Origin: JACVRW01 sp963821275
Lineage (GTDB): Bacteria > Actinomycetota > Thermoleophilia > Solirubrobacterales > Thermoleophilaceae
Assembly (NCBI GenBank): GCA_963821275.1
Contig: CAWGDF010000001.1
Location: 124,001-188,000 of the forward strand
Reading direction: 5' to 3'
Length of the DNA: 64,000 nucleotides
Of this stretch, positions 1 to 9,210 are shown in pieces. The first letter of the stretch is position 1, and every line of letters begins with the position of its first letter. Both the position numbers and the translations under genes were made by a program. The notes below the pieces were generated by a model, which was not told where the DNA came from, ran no database searches, and saw nothing but the letters and a program-made list of their open reading frames with translations.

Positions 1-529
1 AACGAAGAAGGCGAGCTCGAGCCGATCGAGATCCTCGAGAACGGGGTCGGCAGCGCACTCGGCCGGCTGGCGCGCTGGGCTTCGGGGGCCAAGGCGCTCC
101 CGTCCGTCGGCCGGGCGCTCACCAGTGTCAGCACCCGGATCCCGCTGAGCCTCAAGAACACCCTCGTCGCGCCGGGGTGTCCTGCAATCGCCCGCCACCC
201 GGCTCCCCGCCTACACCGGCGGCAGGACCCACGGCATCGTCGACTTCGGATTCGAGGAGGTGGCTCGCGTCAGCGGCCGCGCCGGGCCCGCCGCTTCGAT
301 GCCGCGCGGGTCCCGGGGCTTCGACGCCTACTTCCGGACCCACGTCGAGGGTCACGCGGTCGCGGAGATGGTCCAGCGCAATATTCCGAGGGCCACCGTC
401 TACATCAACCAGGCGGCCCCCTGCGCGGGCACCTGCATGCGGATGATCCCCCGCGCCCTCCCGGCGGGCTACGAGCTGAGGGTGGTCGGCTCCACCGGGC
501 GCGTCTACACCTTCACCGGGACTGGCTGA
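1..529 (+). CDS. Polymorphic toxin C-terminus, DddA-like (SCP1.201-type) cytidine deaminase domain, partial and frameshifted
   Basis: The protein enters from outside the window in frame 1 (NEEGELEPIEIL onwards) and continues in frame 2 from about position 178 to the TGA at 527-529. The frame-2 part has the hallmarks of the SCP1.201/DddA deaminase family: LPAYTGG, a GPAASMPRG loop, the catalytic HVEGH (zinc His plus Glu), and a PCAGTC cysteine pair followed by MIPRALPAGYELRVVG. Known relatives are contact-dependent or type VI/VII effectors that deaminate cytosine in DNA. The two frames join if one G is removed from the GGGG run at 174-177, giving a smooth VAPG-VLQSPATRLPAYTGG reading. The gene is therefore either frameshift-inactivated or carries a sequencing indel. 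An Imm1-like gene starts 2 bases later, as expected for a toxin-immunity pair. Trafficking domains lie outside the window. Confidence 0.8.
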
Positions 530-531
530 CC

Positions 532-945
532 ATGCCATTCGAGCTCGTCTACGGACCCGCAGGCGGCGCGGAGAACCCGTCGGTGGAGCGGACCGCCGTC
601 AGCTCGACGGAGGAGCTGGAGAGGGAGCTCGACCGCCTCGAGCGACGCGGCCGCGACGGCGATCCGTTCATCGTCGAGCTCGTCGAGCCCAGCGCCGGGA
701 CGCTCGGGATCGGGGTGGGGCGGGACGAAAGCGTCGCCTCGTTCAACCGGGCCGACGGGGAGCCGCCCTACTACGTGAGCGCCGGCAACGGAGACGGCGC
801 CGAGGAGCTCGTCTTCTACTACCAGGGGACCTGGAGCGGGTTCGGGCCCGAGTCGGCCGTCCCCGCCGCGCGGGCGCGGGCCGCCATGGCGAGCTTCTTC
901 GCGACGGGCGAGCTGCCGGACGACATTGCCTGGACGGAGACCTGA
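532..945 (+). CDS. Imm1-like immunity protein
   Basis: A 137-residue acidic protein that starts 2 bases after the deaminase toxin stop. It fits the Imm1 immunity family: a conserved core around LGIGVGRDESVASF, a YYVSAGNG strand, then VFYYQGTWSGFGPESAVP, a helix that includes AMASFFATGELP, and a final WTET. Imm1 proteins are commonly encoded directly after SCP1.201-type deaminase toxins, so the likely job is to bind and block the upstream deaminase in the producing cell. The assignment rests on the C-terminal pattern and the gene order; pairwise identity to known immunity proteins is usually low. Confidence 0.72.
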   Translation: MPFELVYGPAGGAENPSVERTAVSSTEELERELDRLERRGRDGDPFIVELVEPSAGTLGIGVGRDESVASFNRADGEPPYYVSAGNGDGAEELVFYYQGTWSGFGPESAVPAARARAAMASFFATGELPDDIAWTET

Positions 946-1000
946 TCGCAGCCGGCGGGCCCGCCCTGCTCCTGGCACGGGCCAGCGTCCGTACTTTCCA

Positions 1001-1006
1001 TAGAAT
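1001..1006 (+). promoter_or_regulatory. Candidate -10 element of the sdh operon
   Basis: TAGAAT lies 18 bases before the sdhA ATG in a locally AT-richer stretch (tactttccatagaatcg). No purine-rich ribosome-binding site precedes the ATG, so the message probably has a very short or no leader. No clear -35 box is visible. Confidence 0.3.
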
Positions 1007-1024
1007 CGAAATCGGTCTCGCTCG

Positions 1025-2710
1025 ATGCCCCAGCACGACGTTCTCGTCATAGGAGCCGGCCTCGCCGGCCAGCGCGCGGCCCTCGCCGCCGCCGAGGAGG
1101 GCGCCTCGGTGGGCATCATCAGCAAGGTCCATCCGGTGCGCTCGCATTCCAACGCCGCCCAGGGCGGCATCAACGCCGCGCTCGACCCCGAGGACTCCTG
1201 GGAGTCGCACGCCTTCGACACGGTTAAGGGCTCCGACTACCTGGGCGACCAGGACGCCATCGAGATCATGTGCCGTGAGGCGCCCGAGGAGCTGCTCACC
1301 CTCGAGCACCTCGGCGTGACGTTCCACCGCAACGAGGAGGGCCGTCTGGGGAAGCGGGCCTTCGGCGGCGCGTCCGCGGCCCGCACCTACTACGTGGCCG
1401 ACATCACCGGTCAGGCGATCCTCCACGTGCTGTACGAGCAGCTCATGAGGCACGACGAGGTCTACCGCTATGAGGAGTGGTTCACGACTGGGCTCGTGCA
1501 GGACGACGAGGGTCGCATCGCCGGGGCCGTGACCCGCAACATCCGCGACGGCGCGATGGAGCTGTTCGCGGCGAAGTCCGTGATCCTCGCCACCGGCGGC
1601 AACGGCCAGATCTACGACCCGACGACGAATGCCCTGATCTGCACCGGGGACGGGATCGCCATGGCCTACCGAATCGGCGTCCCCCTGATGGACATGGAGA
1701 TGATCCAGTACCACCCCACGACGCTGGCCGGGCTGGGGCTGCTGATCACCGAGGGCGCCCGCGGCGAGGGGGCGCAGCTCTACAACGCCGAGGGCGAGCG
1801 CTTCATGGAGAAGTACGCCCCGAACAAGATGGAGCTCGCTTCCCGCGACGTCGTGTCGCGCGCCGAGCAGACCGAGATCAACGAGGGCCGCGGGTTCGAG
1901 GACGGCACGGTCGCGCTCGATATCACGAAGGTGCCCCGCAAGCGCATCCACGAGGCGCTGCGCGAGATCGTGAACGTGGGCCGGGACTTCGCCGGCGTGG
2001 ACATCACGCGCGAGCCGATTCACATCAAGCCGGGCAACCACTACGTGATGGGCGGGGTCAAGACCGATATCCATGGGCAGACCTCGATCCCTGGCCTCTA
2101 CGCCGCGGGGGAGTGCGCGTGCGTCTCCGTCCACGGCGGCAACCGCCTGGGTGCGAACTCGCTGCTGGACACGCTCGTCTTCGGCCGCCGCTCTGGCGCC
2201 CACGCCGCCCGCCAGGTGCGTGCTGCGCCGATGGCGGAGCCGGCGCGCTCCCGGCTCGACGACGAGGCACGGATGATCAACGCCGTGATGACCCACGCCA
2301 GCAGCAAGCGGCGCGTGTCGGAGCTCAAGGCCGAGCTGGGCCAGACGATGGACAAGTACGTCGCCGTCTTTCGCGACGAGGACGGTCTGCGCACCGCGCT
2401 CGAGGTCGTCCAGCGGCTCAAGGAGGAGGCGACCGACGTCGCGATCGACGACAAAGGCACGATCTTCAACCAGGACGTGCTCGGAGCGCTCGAGCTCCGG
2501 TTCATGCTCGACAACGCCGAGGCCATCGTGCTGTCGGCGATCGAGCGCAAGGAGAGCCGCGGTGCCCAGTACCGCACCGATTTCCCCGAGCGCAACGACG
2601 ACGAGTGGCTGAAGCACCTCATGGTCAAGGCCAACGGCGACGAGGCGCCCGACATCTCGTACTCGGAGGTCACGATGACCCAGTGGGAACCTCAGGAGAG
2701 GGCGTACTGA
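1025..2710 (+). CDS. sdhA: Succinate dehydrogenase / fumarate reductase flavoprotein subunit
   Basis: 561 residues, full length for the family. The FAD-binding motif VIGAGLAGQRAALAA is at the N-terminus. RSHSNAAQGGIN holds the histidine that normally bonds FAD covalently. Substrate-site motifs follow: HPTTLAG, EGARGEGA, and HGGNRLGANSLLDTLVFGRRSG near residue 380. It oxidises succinate to fumarate (or the reverse). Its TGA overlaps the ATG of sdhB (TGATG), and sdhE follows with an ATGA overlap, so the three are one translationally coupled operon. No sdhC/sdhD membrane-anchor genes are present; the third gene encodes a CCG-domain protein instead, which marks the non-classical type-E complex. 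Confidence 0.95.
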   Translation: MPQHDVLVIGAGLAGQRAALAAAEEGASVGIISKVHPVRSHSNAAQGGINAALDPEDSWESHAFDTVKGSDYLGDQDAIEIMCREAPEELLTLEHLGVTFHRNEEGRLGKRAFGGASAARTYYVADITGQAILHVLYEQLMRHDEVYRYEEWFTTGLVQDDEGRIAGAVTRNIRDGAMELFAAKSVILATGGNGQIYDPTTNALICTGDGIAMAYRIGVPLMDMEMIQYHPTTLAGLGLLITEGARGEGAQLYNAEGERFMEKYAPNKMELASRDVVSRAEQTEINEGRGFEDGTVALDITKVPRKRIHEALREIVNVGRDFAGVDITREPIHIKPGNHYVMGGVKTDIHGQTSIPGLYAAGECACVSVHGGNRLGANSLLDTLVFGRRSGAHAARQVRAAPMAEPARSRLDDEARMINAVMTHASSKRRVSELKAELGQTMDKYVAVFRDEDGLRTALEVVQRLKEEATDVAIDDKGTIFNQDVLGALELRFMLDNAEAIVLSAIERKESRGAQYRTDFPERNDDEWLKHLMVKANGDEAPDISYSEVTMTQWEPQERAY

Positions 2711-3807
2711 TGGCCGAGTTCGCGCTGAAGATCCGCCGCTACGACCCGGAGTCGGGGGAGGCCGCCTACTGGGCCGACTACCAGACCGAGCTGCCGCCGG
2801 AGCGCTCGGTGCTGGACGGCATCCTGCAGGTCAAGGATCGGGAGGATGCTTCGCTGGCCATCCGCTGCTCCTGCCGGGCCGCCATCTGCGGCTCGTGCGG
2901 GGTGCGCATCAACGGCAAGTCGGCGCTGGCCTGCAACACCCGCATCGGCGACGCCGCCGAGGCCGCCCGGGACGGCGCGATCACGGTGGAGCCCATGGGC
3001 AACATGCCCGTGATCAAGGACCTCGTCACCGACATGGAGGCGGTGCACTGGAAGAAGGTCCAGCGGGTGGTGCCCTGGTTGCTGCCGGCGGAGGAGCCGC
3101 CCCAGGGTCAGGAGTACATCGTCCCCGCCGAGGCGATGCTCGACGTGACTCAGGCCATGGCCTGCATCCACTGCGGCGTCTGCGTGTCCGCCTGCCTGTC
3201 GATGGAGGTCGACCCGGCGTTCGTGGGCCCCGCGGCCCTGGCCAAGGCCTACCGCTTCGTGGGCGATCCGCGCGACGGGGAGCACGAGGCGCGGCTCAAG
3301 GATCTGGCCGAGGATCCGCACGGGATCTACGACTGCACCCACTGCTTCGCGTGCGTGGAGGTCTGCCCCAAGGACGTCGCCCCCATGAACCAGATCATGC
3401 GTCTGCGGCGCCGGGCCACCGACGACTTCGAGATCAAGGACTCCAACAACGGCTACGGCCACGAGAAGGCCTTCGTCGACATCGTCGAGCGCTGGGGCAC
3501 CCTGTTCGAGGCTCAGCTGCTGCCACGTTCGTTCGGCGACGGCTCGCTGGTCAAGGGCCAGCTGCGCCCCTCCGGGGCCAAGCAGATGACCGCGGAGCTT
3601 CCCACCGCGATCCGGGGTCTGCGGTCCGGAAAGGTCTCGCCGAAGAAGGCGCTGCTGCACCCCAAGCTGCCCGATCAGAAGCAGGTGCGGCGGATCTACA
3701 ACGAGATCGAGTCGCACGACGAGCGCGTAGAGCTGAACCTCTACATCGTGGGCGAGATGGCCGGCGAGGAGGAGGGCGCCTTCGCCGAGGATGCGGGGGA
3801 GACATGA
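2710..3807 (+). CDS. sdhB: Succinate dehydrogenase iron-sulfur subunit, type E
   Basis: 365 residues, about 120 longer than classical SdhB because of a C-terminal extension. The N-terminal ferredoxin domain has CSCRAAICGSCG for [2Fe-2S]. Two further clusters are CIHCGVCVSAC near residue 155 and CTHCFACVEVCP near residue 213; both contain four cysteines. In classical SdhB the third cluster is [3Fe-4S] with three ligands. The extra cysteine here fits the type-E variants, in which a [4Fe-4S] centre is expected. It passes electrons from SdhA to SdhE and the quinone pool. The ATG at 2710 overlaps the sdhA stop. Confidence 0.93.
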   Translation: MAEFALKIRRYDPESGEAAYWADYQTELPPERSVLDGILQVKDREDASLAIRCSCRAAICGSCGVRINGKSALACNTRIGDAAEAARDGAITVEPMGNMPVIKDLVTDMEAVHWKKVQRVVPWLLPAEEPPQGQEYIVPAEAMLDVTQAMACIHCGVCVSACLSMEVDPAFVGPAALAKAYRFVGDPRDGEHEARLKDLAEDPHGIYDCTHCFACVEVCPKDVAPMNQIMRLRRRATDDFEIKDSNNGYGHEKAFVDIVERWGTLFEAQLLPRSFGDGSLVKGQLRPSGAKQMTAELPTAIRGLRSGKVSPKKALLHPKLPDQKQVRRIYNEIESHDERVELNLYIVGEMAGEEEGAFAEDAGET

Positions 3808-4709
3808 AGCTCGCCTACTGGCCCGGTTGTGTGTCGCGCGGCTTCACCCCGGAGCTGCACGGCTCGATGGCGAAGGTCGCGCCGCTGCTCGACCTCGACC
3901 TGGTCGAGCTCGACCGCGCGAACTGCTGCGGCGCCGGCGTGATCGCCGAGCACAACCAGGAGCTGGTCGACGCTCTGAACGCGCGCACGTTCGCCATGGC
4001 CCAGGCGGTTGAGGGCGCCGCGGGCATGATGAACATCTGCTCGACCTGCCAGGGCGCTCAGTCGGAGTGTCAGGAACGGCTGGACGCCTCCGGCAACTAC
4101 CGCTCCGAGGTGAACTCCCACCTCGCTCCCGAGGGGCTCTCCTACGAGCAGGGCGGCGGGTGGTGGAACAAGAACTTCCTCTGGGTGCTGGTCGAGGAGA
4201 TCGGGCTCGACGCCCTGCATGAGCGGGTTCAGCGGCCGCTGGAGGGCCTGAGGATCGCCCCCTTCTACGGCTGCTACATCGTCCGGCCCACCAAGCGGCT
4301 CGGGTTCGACGAACACCCCGAGCGCGACATGTACCTCGACATGCTGATCGAGGCGCTCGGAGCCGAGGCCGTCGATTACGCCGGGGCCCGCAAGTGCTGC
4401 GGCTTCCCGGTGATCACGATGAACCGCGTGACCTCGCTCCGCCAGGCGGGTCGCCACCTGGCCGACGCCATCGACGCCGGCGCCGACTGCCTCGTCACGC
4501 CCTGCCCCCTGTGCCACCTGAACCTCGACATGCAGCAGCCCGCGGCGGCCGGGTTCGTCGAGCGCGATCTCGGCATCCCGGTGCTCCACCTGCCCCAGAT
4601 GGTCGGGCTGGCGCTCGGCCTCGAGCCGAAGGAGCTCGGCATGGGCAAGCACGTCGTCTCCACGCGCGACCTGCAGCGCAAGGTGGCCGCAGCCGCCGCG
4701 GCGGCCTAG
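3804..4709 (+). CDS. sdhE: CCG-domain (HdrB-like) subunit of type-E succinate dehydrogenase
   Basis: 301 residues with two copies of the cysteine-rich CCG domain. The first has WPGC, NCCGAG and CSTCQG; the second has FYGC, KCCGFPV and CPLCHLN. This is the fold of heterodisulfide reductase subunit B, glycolate oxidase GlcF and archaeal/cyanobacterial SdhE. In type-E complexes it replaces the transmembrane cytochrome b anchor and is thought to bind the membrane monotopically and reduce quinone. The ATG overlaps the sdhB stop. No transmembrane segment is evident. The name SdhE here means the CCG subunit, not the unrelated flavinylation factor. Confidence 0.85.
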   Translation: MKLAYWPGCVSRGFTPELHGSMAKVAPLLDLDLVELDRANCCGAGVIAEHNQELVDALNARTFAMAQAVEGAAGMMNICSTCQGAQSECQERLDASGNYRSEVNSHLAPEGLSYEQGGGWWNKNFLWVLVEEIGLDALHERVQRPLEGLRIAPFYGCYIVRPTKRLGFDEHPERDMYLDMLIEALGAEAVDYAGARKCCGFPVITMNRVTSLRQAGRHLADAIDAGADCLVTPCPLCHLNLDMQQPAAAGFVERDLGIPVLHLPQMVGLALGLEPKELGMGKHVVSTRDLQRKVAAAAAAA

Positions 4710-4725
4710 ACCAGGATCAGGCCGC
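4701..4725. terminator. Hairpin spanning the stop codons of convergent sdhE and asd
   Basis: GCGGCCT at 4701-4707 pairs exactly with AGGCCGC at 4719-4725 around an 11-base loop. The stem contains the TAG of sdhE and part of the stop of asd on the other strand. It probably acts as a compact two-way terminator, although there is no U-tract on either side. Confidence 0.4.
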
Positions 4726-5746
4726 CCGAGCCGAGCCCAGCAGGCCGCGGACGTTGAGCAGCTCGGCCACCTGAACGGCGTTGGTGGCGGCGCCCTTGCG
4801 CAGATTGTTGCCCACGATCCACAGGTTGAGGCAGCGCTCGTGCGACGGGTCCCGGCGAATGCGGCCCACCAGCACTTCGTCGCGGCCCGCCGCGTCCAGG
4901 GCGGTCGGGTAGAGGCCGTTGGCCGGATCGTCGATCACGACCACGCCGGGCGCAGCGGCCAGCAGGTCGCGGCCCTCCTGCGGCGACAGCGGCTCGCGCG
5001 TCTGCACGTTGGCCGACACCGAGTGGCCGGTGAAGACCGGCACACGAGCGCAGGTGGCCGACACGCCCACGTCGTCGCGCCCCAGGATCTTGCGCGTCTC
5101 GCGCATGCACTTGCGCTCTTCGGTCGTGTAGTCGTCGCCGTCCTTGAAGGTCTCGACCTGGGGCAGCACGTTGAAAGCGATCTGGTGCGGGTAGACCGCC
5201 GGCGCCGGCAGCTCCTTGGCCTCGATCACAGCCTCCGCCTGGGTGTGCAGCTCCTCGACCGCCCGCTGGCCGGTCCCGGACACCGCCTGATAGCTCGACA
5301 TCACCACGCGCTCGATCCCCGCCTGGCGAAGGATCGGGCCGAGGACGACCACGGTCTGCATCGTGGTGCAGTTGGGGTTGGCCACGATCCCGCGGTGCCC
5401 GTCGAGGGCCTCCGGGTTGACCTCGGACACCACGAGTGGCACCTCCTCGTGCATCCGCCACTGCGACGAGTTGTCCACCACCACGGCGCCGGCCTCGGCG
5501 AACCGCGGCGCCCATTCCGCGCTGACGCCCGAACCGGCCGAGAACAGGGCCAGGTCGAACCCCTGGATCGTCTCGTCGGCCAGGGGGCTGCACCGTCAGG
5601 TCGGTCTCGCCCCAGTCGATCGTGCGGCCCGCCGAGCGCTCGGAGGCGAAGGGGACCACCTCGTCCGCGTTGAAGCTGCGCTCGCGCATCACGCCGAGCA
5701 TCGTGGAGCCCACGGCCCCGGTGGCGCCCACCACGGCGACCCGCAT
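4717..5746 (-). CDS. asd: Aspartate-semialdehyde dehydrogenase, with a single-base frameshift
   Basis: Catalyses NADPH-dependent reduction of aspartyl phosphate to aspartate semialdehyde, leading to lysine/diaminopimelate, threonine and methionine. The N-terminal Rossmann motif VGATGAVGSTML is in one frame up to WGETDLTVQP. The rest is in the next frame, including the active-site NPNCTT, YPHQIAFNVLPQ, and GHSVSANV. The span is 1030 bases (3 x 343 + 1). Removing one base from the GGGGG run at 5583-5587 restores a continuous protein of normal length that continues LADETIQGFDLALFSAGSG. A genuine knockout of this gene would be lethal without supplements, so an assembly indel is the better explanation. 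It lies 2 bases downstream of lysC. Confidence 0.92.
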
Positions 5747-5748
5747 GC

Positions 5749-7038
5749 TCAGGCCACCTTCGGGCGGTGCACGCCCGTCACGTCCTCTGTGATGACCGAG
5801 TCGGCGCCGAGCCCGAACGCCGTGTGCAGCTCCCGCACCGCGGTCTCGACGGCCTCCTCGCGCACGACGCAGGAGATCTTGATGGGCGAGGTGGAGATCA
5901 TCTCGATGTTCACCCCGGCGTCGCCGAGGGCGCGGAAGGTGGTGTGCGCGACGCCGGGATGGCTCTTCATTCCCGCTCCGACGACGGAAACCTTGCCCAT
6001 GCGCTCGTCGGTCTGGACCTCGCCGAAGCCGAGCGCCTCCTGCTGGGCCAACAGCGCATCGCGGGCCGCGGCCAGGTCCTCGCGCGGGACGGTGAAGGAC
6101 ATGTCGGCGCGATGCCCTTCGGTCTGGGGCTCGTTCTGGATGATCATGTCCACGTTCACGTTCGCGCCCGCCAGCGCTCCCAGTACTCCGGCCGCGATTC
6201 CGGGCCGGTCGGGCAGCCCAGTGAGGGTGATCCGCGCCTCCGCGGTCGAGTGGGTGACGGCTGTGACTAGGGGTCGTTCCACGGTCTGCGTCTCGTCCAC
6301 GACGACGGTACCGGGTCCGTCCTCGAAGCTCGATCGGCAGTGAATGGTGACACCGTGGTTGCGGGCGTACTCGACCGAGCGCAGCTGCAGCACACCCGCT
6401 CCACTCGCCGCCATCTCCAGCATCTCCTCGAAGGTGACGACCGGCAGCTTGCGGGCGTTCGGAACGATCCGCGGGTCGGCGCTGAACACCCCGGCCACGT
6501 CGGTGTAGATCTCGCAGACCTCGGCGCCGAGGGCAGCGGCCAGGGCCACCGCGGTGGTGTCCGAGCCACCGCGTCCGAGCGTTGTGACGTCAAGCGAGCT
6601 CTGCGACACACCCTGGAAACCCGCGACCAGCACGATCCTGCCCTCGTCGAGCGCCGCGCGAATGCGATGGGCCTTGACCTCGAGGATGCGCGCCTTCGTG
6701 TGGCCGCTGTCGGTGACGATGCCGGCCTGCGAGCCGGTCAGCGAGATGGCCTCCCGGCCGAGGTCGTTGATCACCATCGCCGCCAGCGCGCAGGACACTC
6801 GCTCCCCGGTGGAGAGCAGCATGTCCATCTCGCGCGGATGGGGCCGCTGGGACACCTCGTAGGCCATCGAGACGAGCTCGTCGGTGTGCTTGCCGCGCGC
6901 CGACAGGACAGCCACCACCGCGTTGCCCTGCTTGGCGCTGTCGACGATCCTGCGGGCGGCCCGCGTGATGCGCTCGGCATCGGCCACCGAGGTGCCGCCG
7001 AACTTCATCACCACCGTCTGGGCGCCGAGGGCCGGCAT
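5749..7038 (-). CDS. lysC: Aspartokinase
   Basis: 429 residues. It phosphorylates aspartate, the first committed step of the aspartate family pathway. KFGGTSV is the nucleotide-site signature; LSARGKHTDELVSMA, STGERVS and GRGGSDTTAVALAAAL complete the kinase domain. Two ACT domains follow (about residues 270-420, with GLPDRPGIAAGVLG and VVGAGMKSHPGVA), implying allosteric control by lysine and/or threonine as in other actinobacterial enzymes. The ATG at 7038 was chosen because family homology starts at VVMKFGGTS; the frame stays open further upstream, but that part is not family-like. asd follows after 2 bases, forming the usual lysC-asd operon. Confidence 0.93.
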   Translation of the reverse strand: MPALGAQTVVMKFGGTSVADAERITRAARRIVDSAKQGNAVVAVLSARGKHTDELVSMAYEVSQRPHPREMDMLLSTGERVSCALAAMVINDLGREAISLTGSQAGIVTDSGHTKARILEVKAHRIRAALDEGRIVLVAGFQGVSQSSLDVTTLGRGGSDTTAVALAAALGAEVCEIYTDVAGVFSADPRIVPNARKLPVVTFEEMLEMAASGAGVLQLRSVEYARNHGVTIHCRSSFEDGPGTVVVDETQTVERPLVTAVTHSTAEARITLTGLPDRPGIAAGVLGALAGANVNVDMIIQNEPQTEGHRADMSFTVPREDLAAARDALLAQQEALGFGEVQTDERMGKVSVVGAGMKSHPGVAHTTFRALGDAGVNIEMISTSPIKISCVVREEAVETAVRELHTAFGLGADSVITEDVTGVHRPKVA

Positions 7039-7123
7039 GGCGCTGAACGATAAGGGCTGGTCCGGGCAGGGATCGCCCGGCCCGAACGAGGGCGGCGGGG
7101 CACCGGAGCCGGCCCACCTGGAC

Positions 7124-7181
7124 GGGGTTGGTTGCGTTCCGTCGCACCAGGCGACGTTTCGTGACCAACCCCTCTCTACCC
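7124..7181. repeat. Dispersed palindromic element, family 1, copy A
   Basis: The outer stem GGGGTTGGT (7124-7132) pairs exactly with ACCAACCCC (7164-7172). The inner stem CGTCGC (7140-7145) pairs with GCGACG (7151-7156). The sequence GACGTTTCGTG and the tail AACCCCTCTCTACCC are shared with copy B at 41148-41205, whose stem bases differ in a compensating way. This copy sits between the end of the molybdopterin oxidoreductase gene and the start of lysC. The function is not known. Confidence 0.6.
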
Positions 7182-7207
7182 AGCCCTGGAGGGGTGGGGC
7201 AGAGCAC

Positions 7208-9191
7208 CTAGCCCGGCTCGAGCTCCACGCGGTTGTCGTTGAAGACCGGCGCACGGCCGGCCTCGGTGAGCACCTGGGAGGTGGTTGCCTGGGCGCTGCG
7301 CCCGCCGGCGTAGTCGCTGTTCCACCAGCCCATCGGCGCGACCAGCACGCCGCGACGCGCGTCGTCGGACACGCGGGCGGTGCAGACAAAGCTGCCGCGG
7401 CCGTTGAACACCCGCGCCTGCGCGCCGTCCTCGATGCCGCGTGCCTCGGCGTCGGCCGGGTGCACCACGAGCTCGGGGCTCGGCTGGGCCGAGTGCTGGC
7501 GGCGCTGGTTGGCAAAGGTCGAGTTGAGGAAGAGGTGGGTCTTGGGCGTGATCAGCGCCAGCGGAAAGCGAGCCGCGAGGTCGGCATCCGCCACCTCGCC
7601 GGGCGGCGTGTACTCGGCATGCAGAGCGAACCGTCCGCTCGCCGTGCCGAACCCGCCATCGGCGTGCGGCAGAGGACCCTGGCCGAGATCGATCTTCTGC
7701 CAGCCGCGCTCGCGCAGGCCGTTCTCCTCGAAGCCCGCGAGCAGTTGCTCGGCGAGCTCCGGGTCGCTGTCGCTGAAGCAGGGATCGTCCAGGCCCAGCC
7801 GAGCCGCGAGCAACCGGAAGATCTCGGTGTTCGGCTTGGCCTCGCCGAGCGGCGCGATCGCGGGCTCGCTCCAGGTCAGGTAGTGATGGCCCCAGGAGAA
7901 GATCACGTCCAGGTGCTCGAGCTGCGTGGTCGCGGGCAGGATCACGTCCGCCTCCGCCGCGGTGTCGGTCATGAACTGCTCGATCACGACCGTAAACAGG
8001 TCCTCGCGCCGCAGACCCTCCAGCACCCGCTCCTGATCTGGAGCGACGGCCGCGGGGTTGGAGTTCCAGCATACGAGCGCCTTGACCGGCGGCTCCGCGC
8101 GCGTGAGCGCGTCCCCGAGCTGCGACATGTTGATCGTCCGCACCGGCCCCGGCCGGAGGTCCACCCGCTCCAGGGGGCGGGAGCTCACCGCGTCGGCGGT
8201 GGCGGTGGGGATGTAGGAGCAGCCGCCGCCGCGGTCGCGCCAGGCGCCCGTGAGCGCCGCAAGGGAGGCCAGCGTCGAATACGCGGCGGGAGCCCCGAGG
8301 TGACGTTGCGCGCCCACCCCCAGCCGTAGCAGCGCAGGCCGGGTAGCGGCGAAATCGCGCCCCACTCGGGCGATCGTCTCGGCCTCGACCCCGCTGATCT
8401 CGGCGCAGCGCTCGACCGGGTGCTCCGCGAGCGCCGCCAGCAGCTCGTCATAGCCGTCGGCGTGCGCGCGGCACCAGTCCTCGTCGTGCAGGCCGGCATC
8501 GACGACGGCGCGCATCATCCCGATGCCCAGCGCGGCGTCGGTGCCGGGCAGCGGCCGCAGGTGCTCGTCGGCCACCCGGGCGGTGCGGCTGCGGAACGGG
8601 TCCACCACCACGAGTCTGGCTCCGGCCTTGCGGGCCTCGAGCAGCTTGCGCCACAGGTGGGGCGCCGTGGACATCGGGTTCCAGCCCCAGACCAGGAGGT
8701 AGCGCGCGTACGGCCACTCCTCGGGGTCGACCTCGGGCGAGACTCCCTGCGCCGCATACACCCCCTTGATGCCGGCCGTCGCGCAGATCGTCCGCTCGAG
8801 GGCGGACGCCCCAAGAGCGTTCATCACCCTGGCGCTCATCGTGTTTCGCTGGATCAAGCCCTGGGTGCCCGCGTAGGAATAGGGAAGGATCGACTCACCC
8901 CCGAACTCGTCCCGCGCCCGCAGCAGCCGCTCCGGCGACGAGGTCGAGGGCCTCGTCCCACGAGGCCCGGCGCAGGACCGCGCCCTCCCGCACCAGCGGA
9001 TGCAGCAGGCGGTCCTCCGCGTACACCCGGTCGAGGTAGTTGGAGACCTTGCCGCAGAGGAAGCCGGCGGTGATCGGATGCTCCGGATCGCCGGCGACCT
9101 TGGTGGCGCGACCGTCCTCGACGGTCACGTGCATCGCGCAGGTATCGGGACAATCGTGCGGGCAGGCGGCGCGCACCAGCCGAGCGGCCAT
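7208..9191 (-). CDS. Molybdopterin-dependent oxidoreductase (formate dehydrogenase/DMSO reductase superfamily), with a frameshift
   Basis: Cytoplasmic bis-MGD enzyme of about 660 residues; no twin-arginine signal is seen. The N-terminal [4Fe-4S] motif is CPHDCPDTC, with a fourth cysteine in FLCGK. This is followed by the molybdopterin-binding domain (VWGWNPMSTAPHLW, VVDPFRSRTARVADEHL, PGTDAALGIGMM) and the C-terminal dinucleotide-binding domain (LFLNSTFANQ, ARVFNGRGSF). The span is 1984 bases (3 x 661 + 1). Frames join at about 8932-8935, where one extra base interrupts EALDLVAERLLRARDEFGGE. The substrate is unknown; the closest well-known group is the BisC-like oxidoreductases without selenocysteine. 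No electron-transfer subunit is adjacent. Confidence 0.82.
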
Positions 9192-9210
9192 GTGAAGATC
9201 GTACGCCCGC

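Noticed and set aside
743..2617. Long minus-strand open frame across sdhA
   Set aside because: It is antisense to a clear sdhA, is low in complexity and matches no family; long antisense frames are common in GC-rich DNA.
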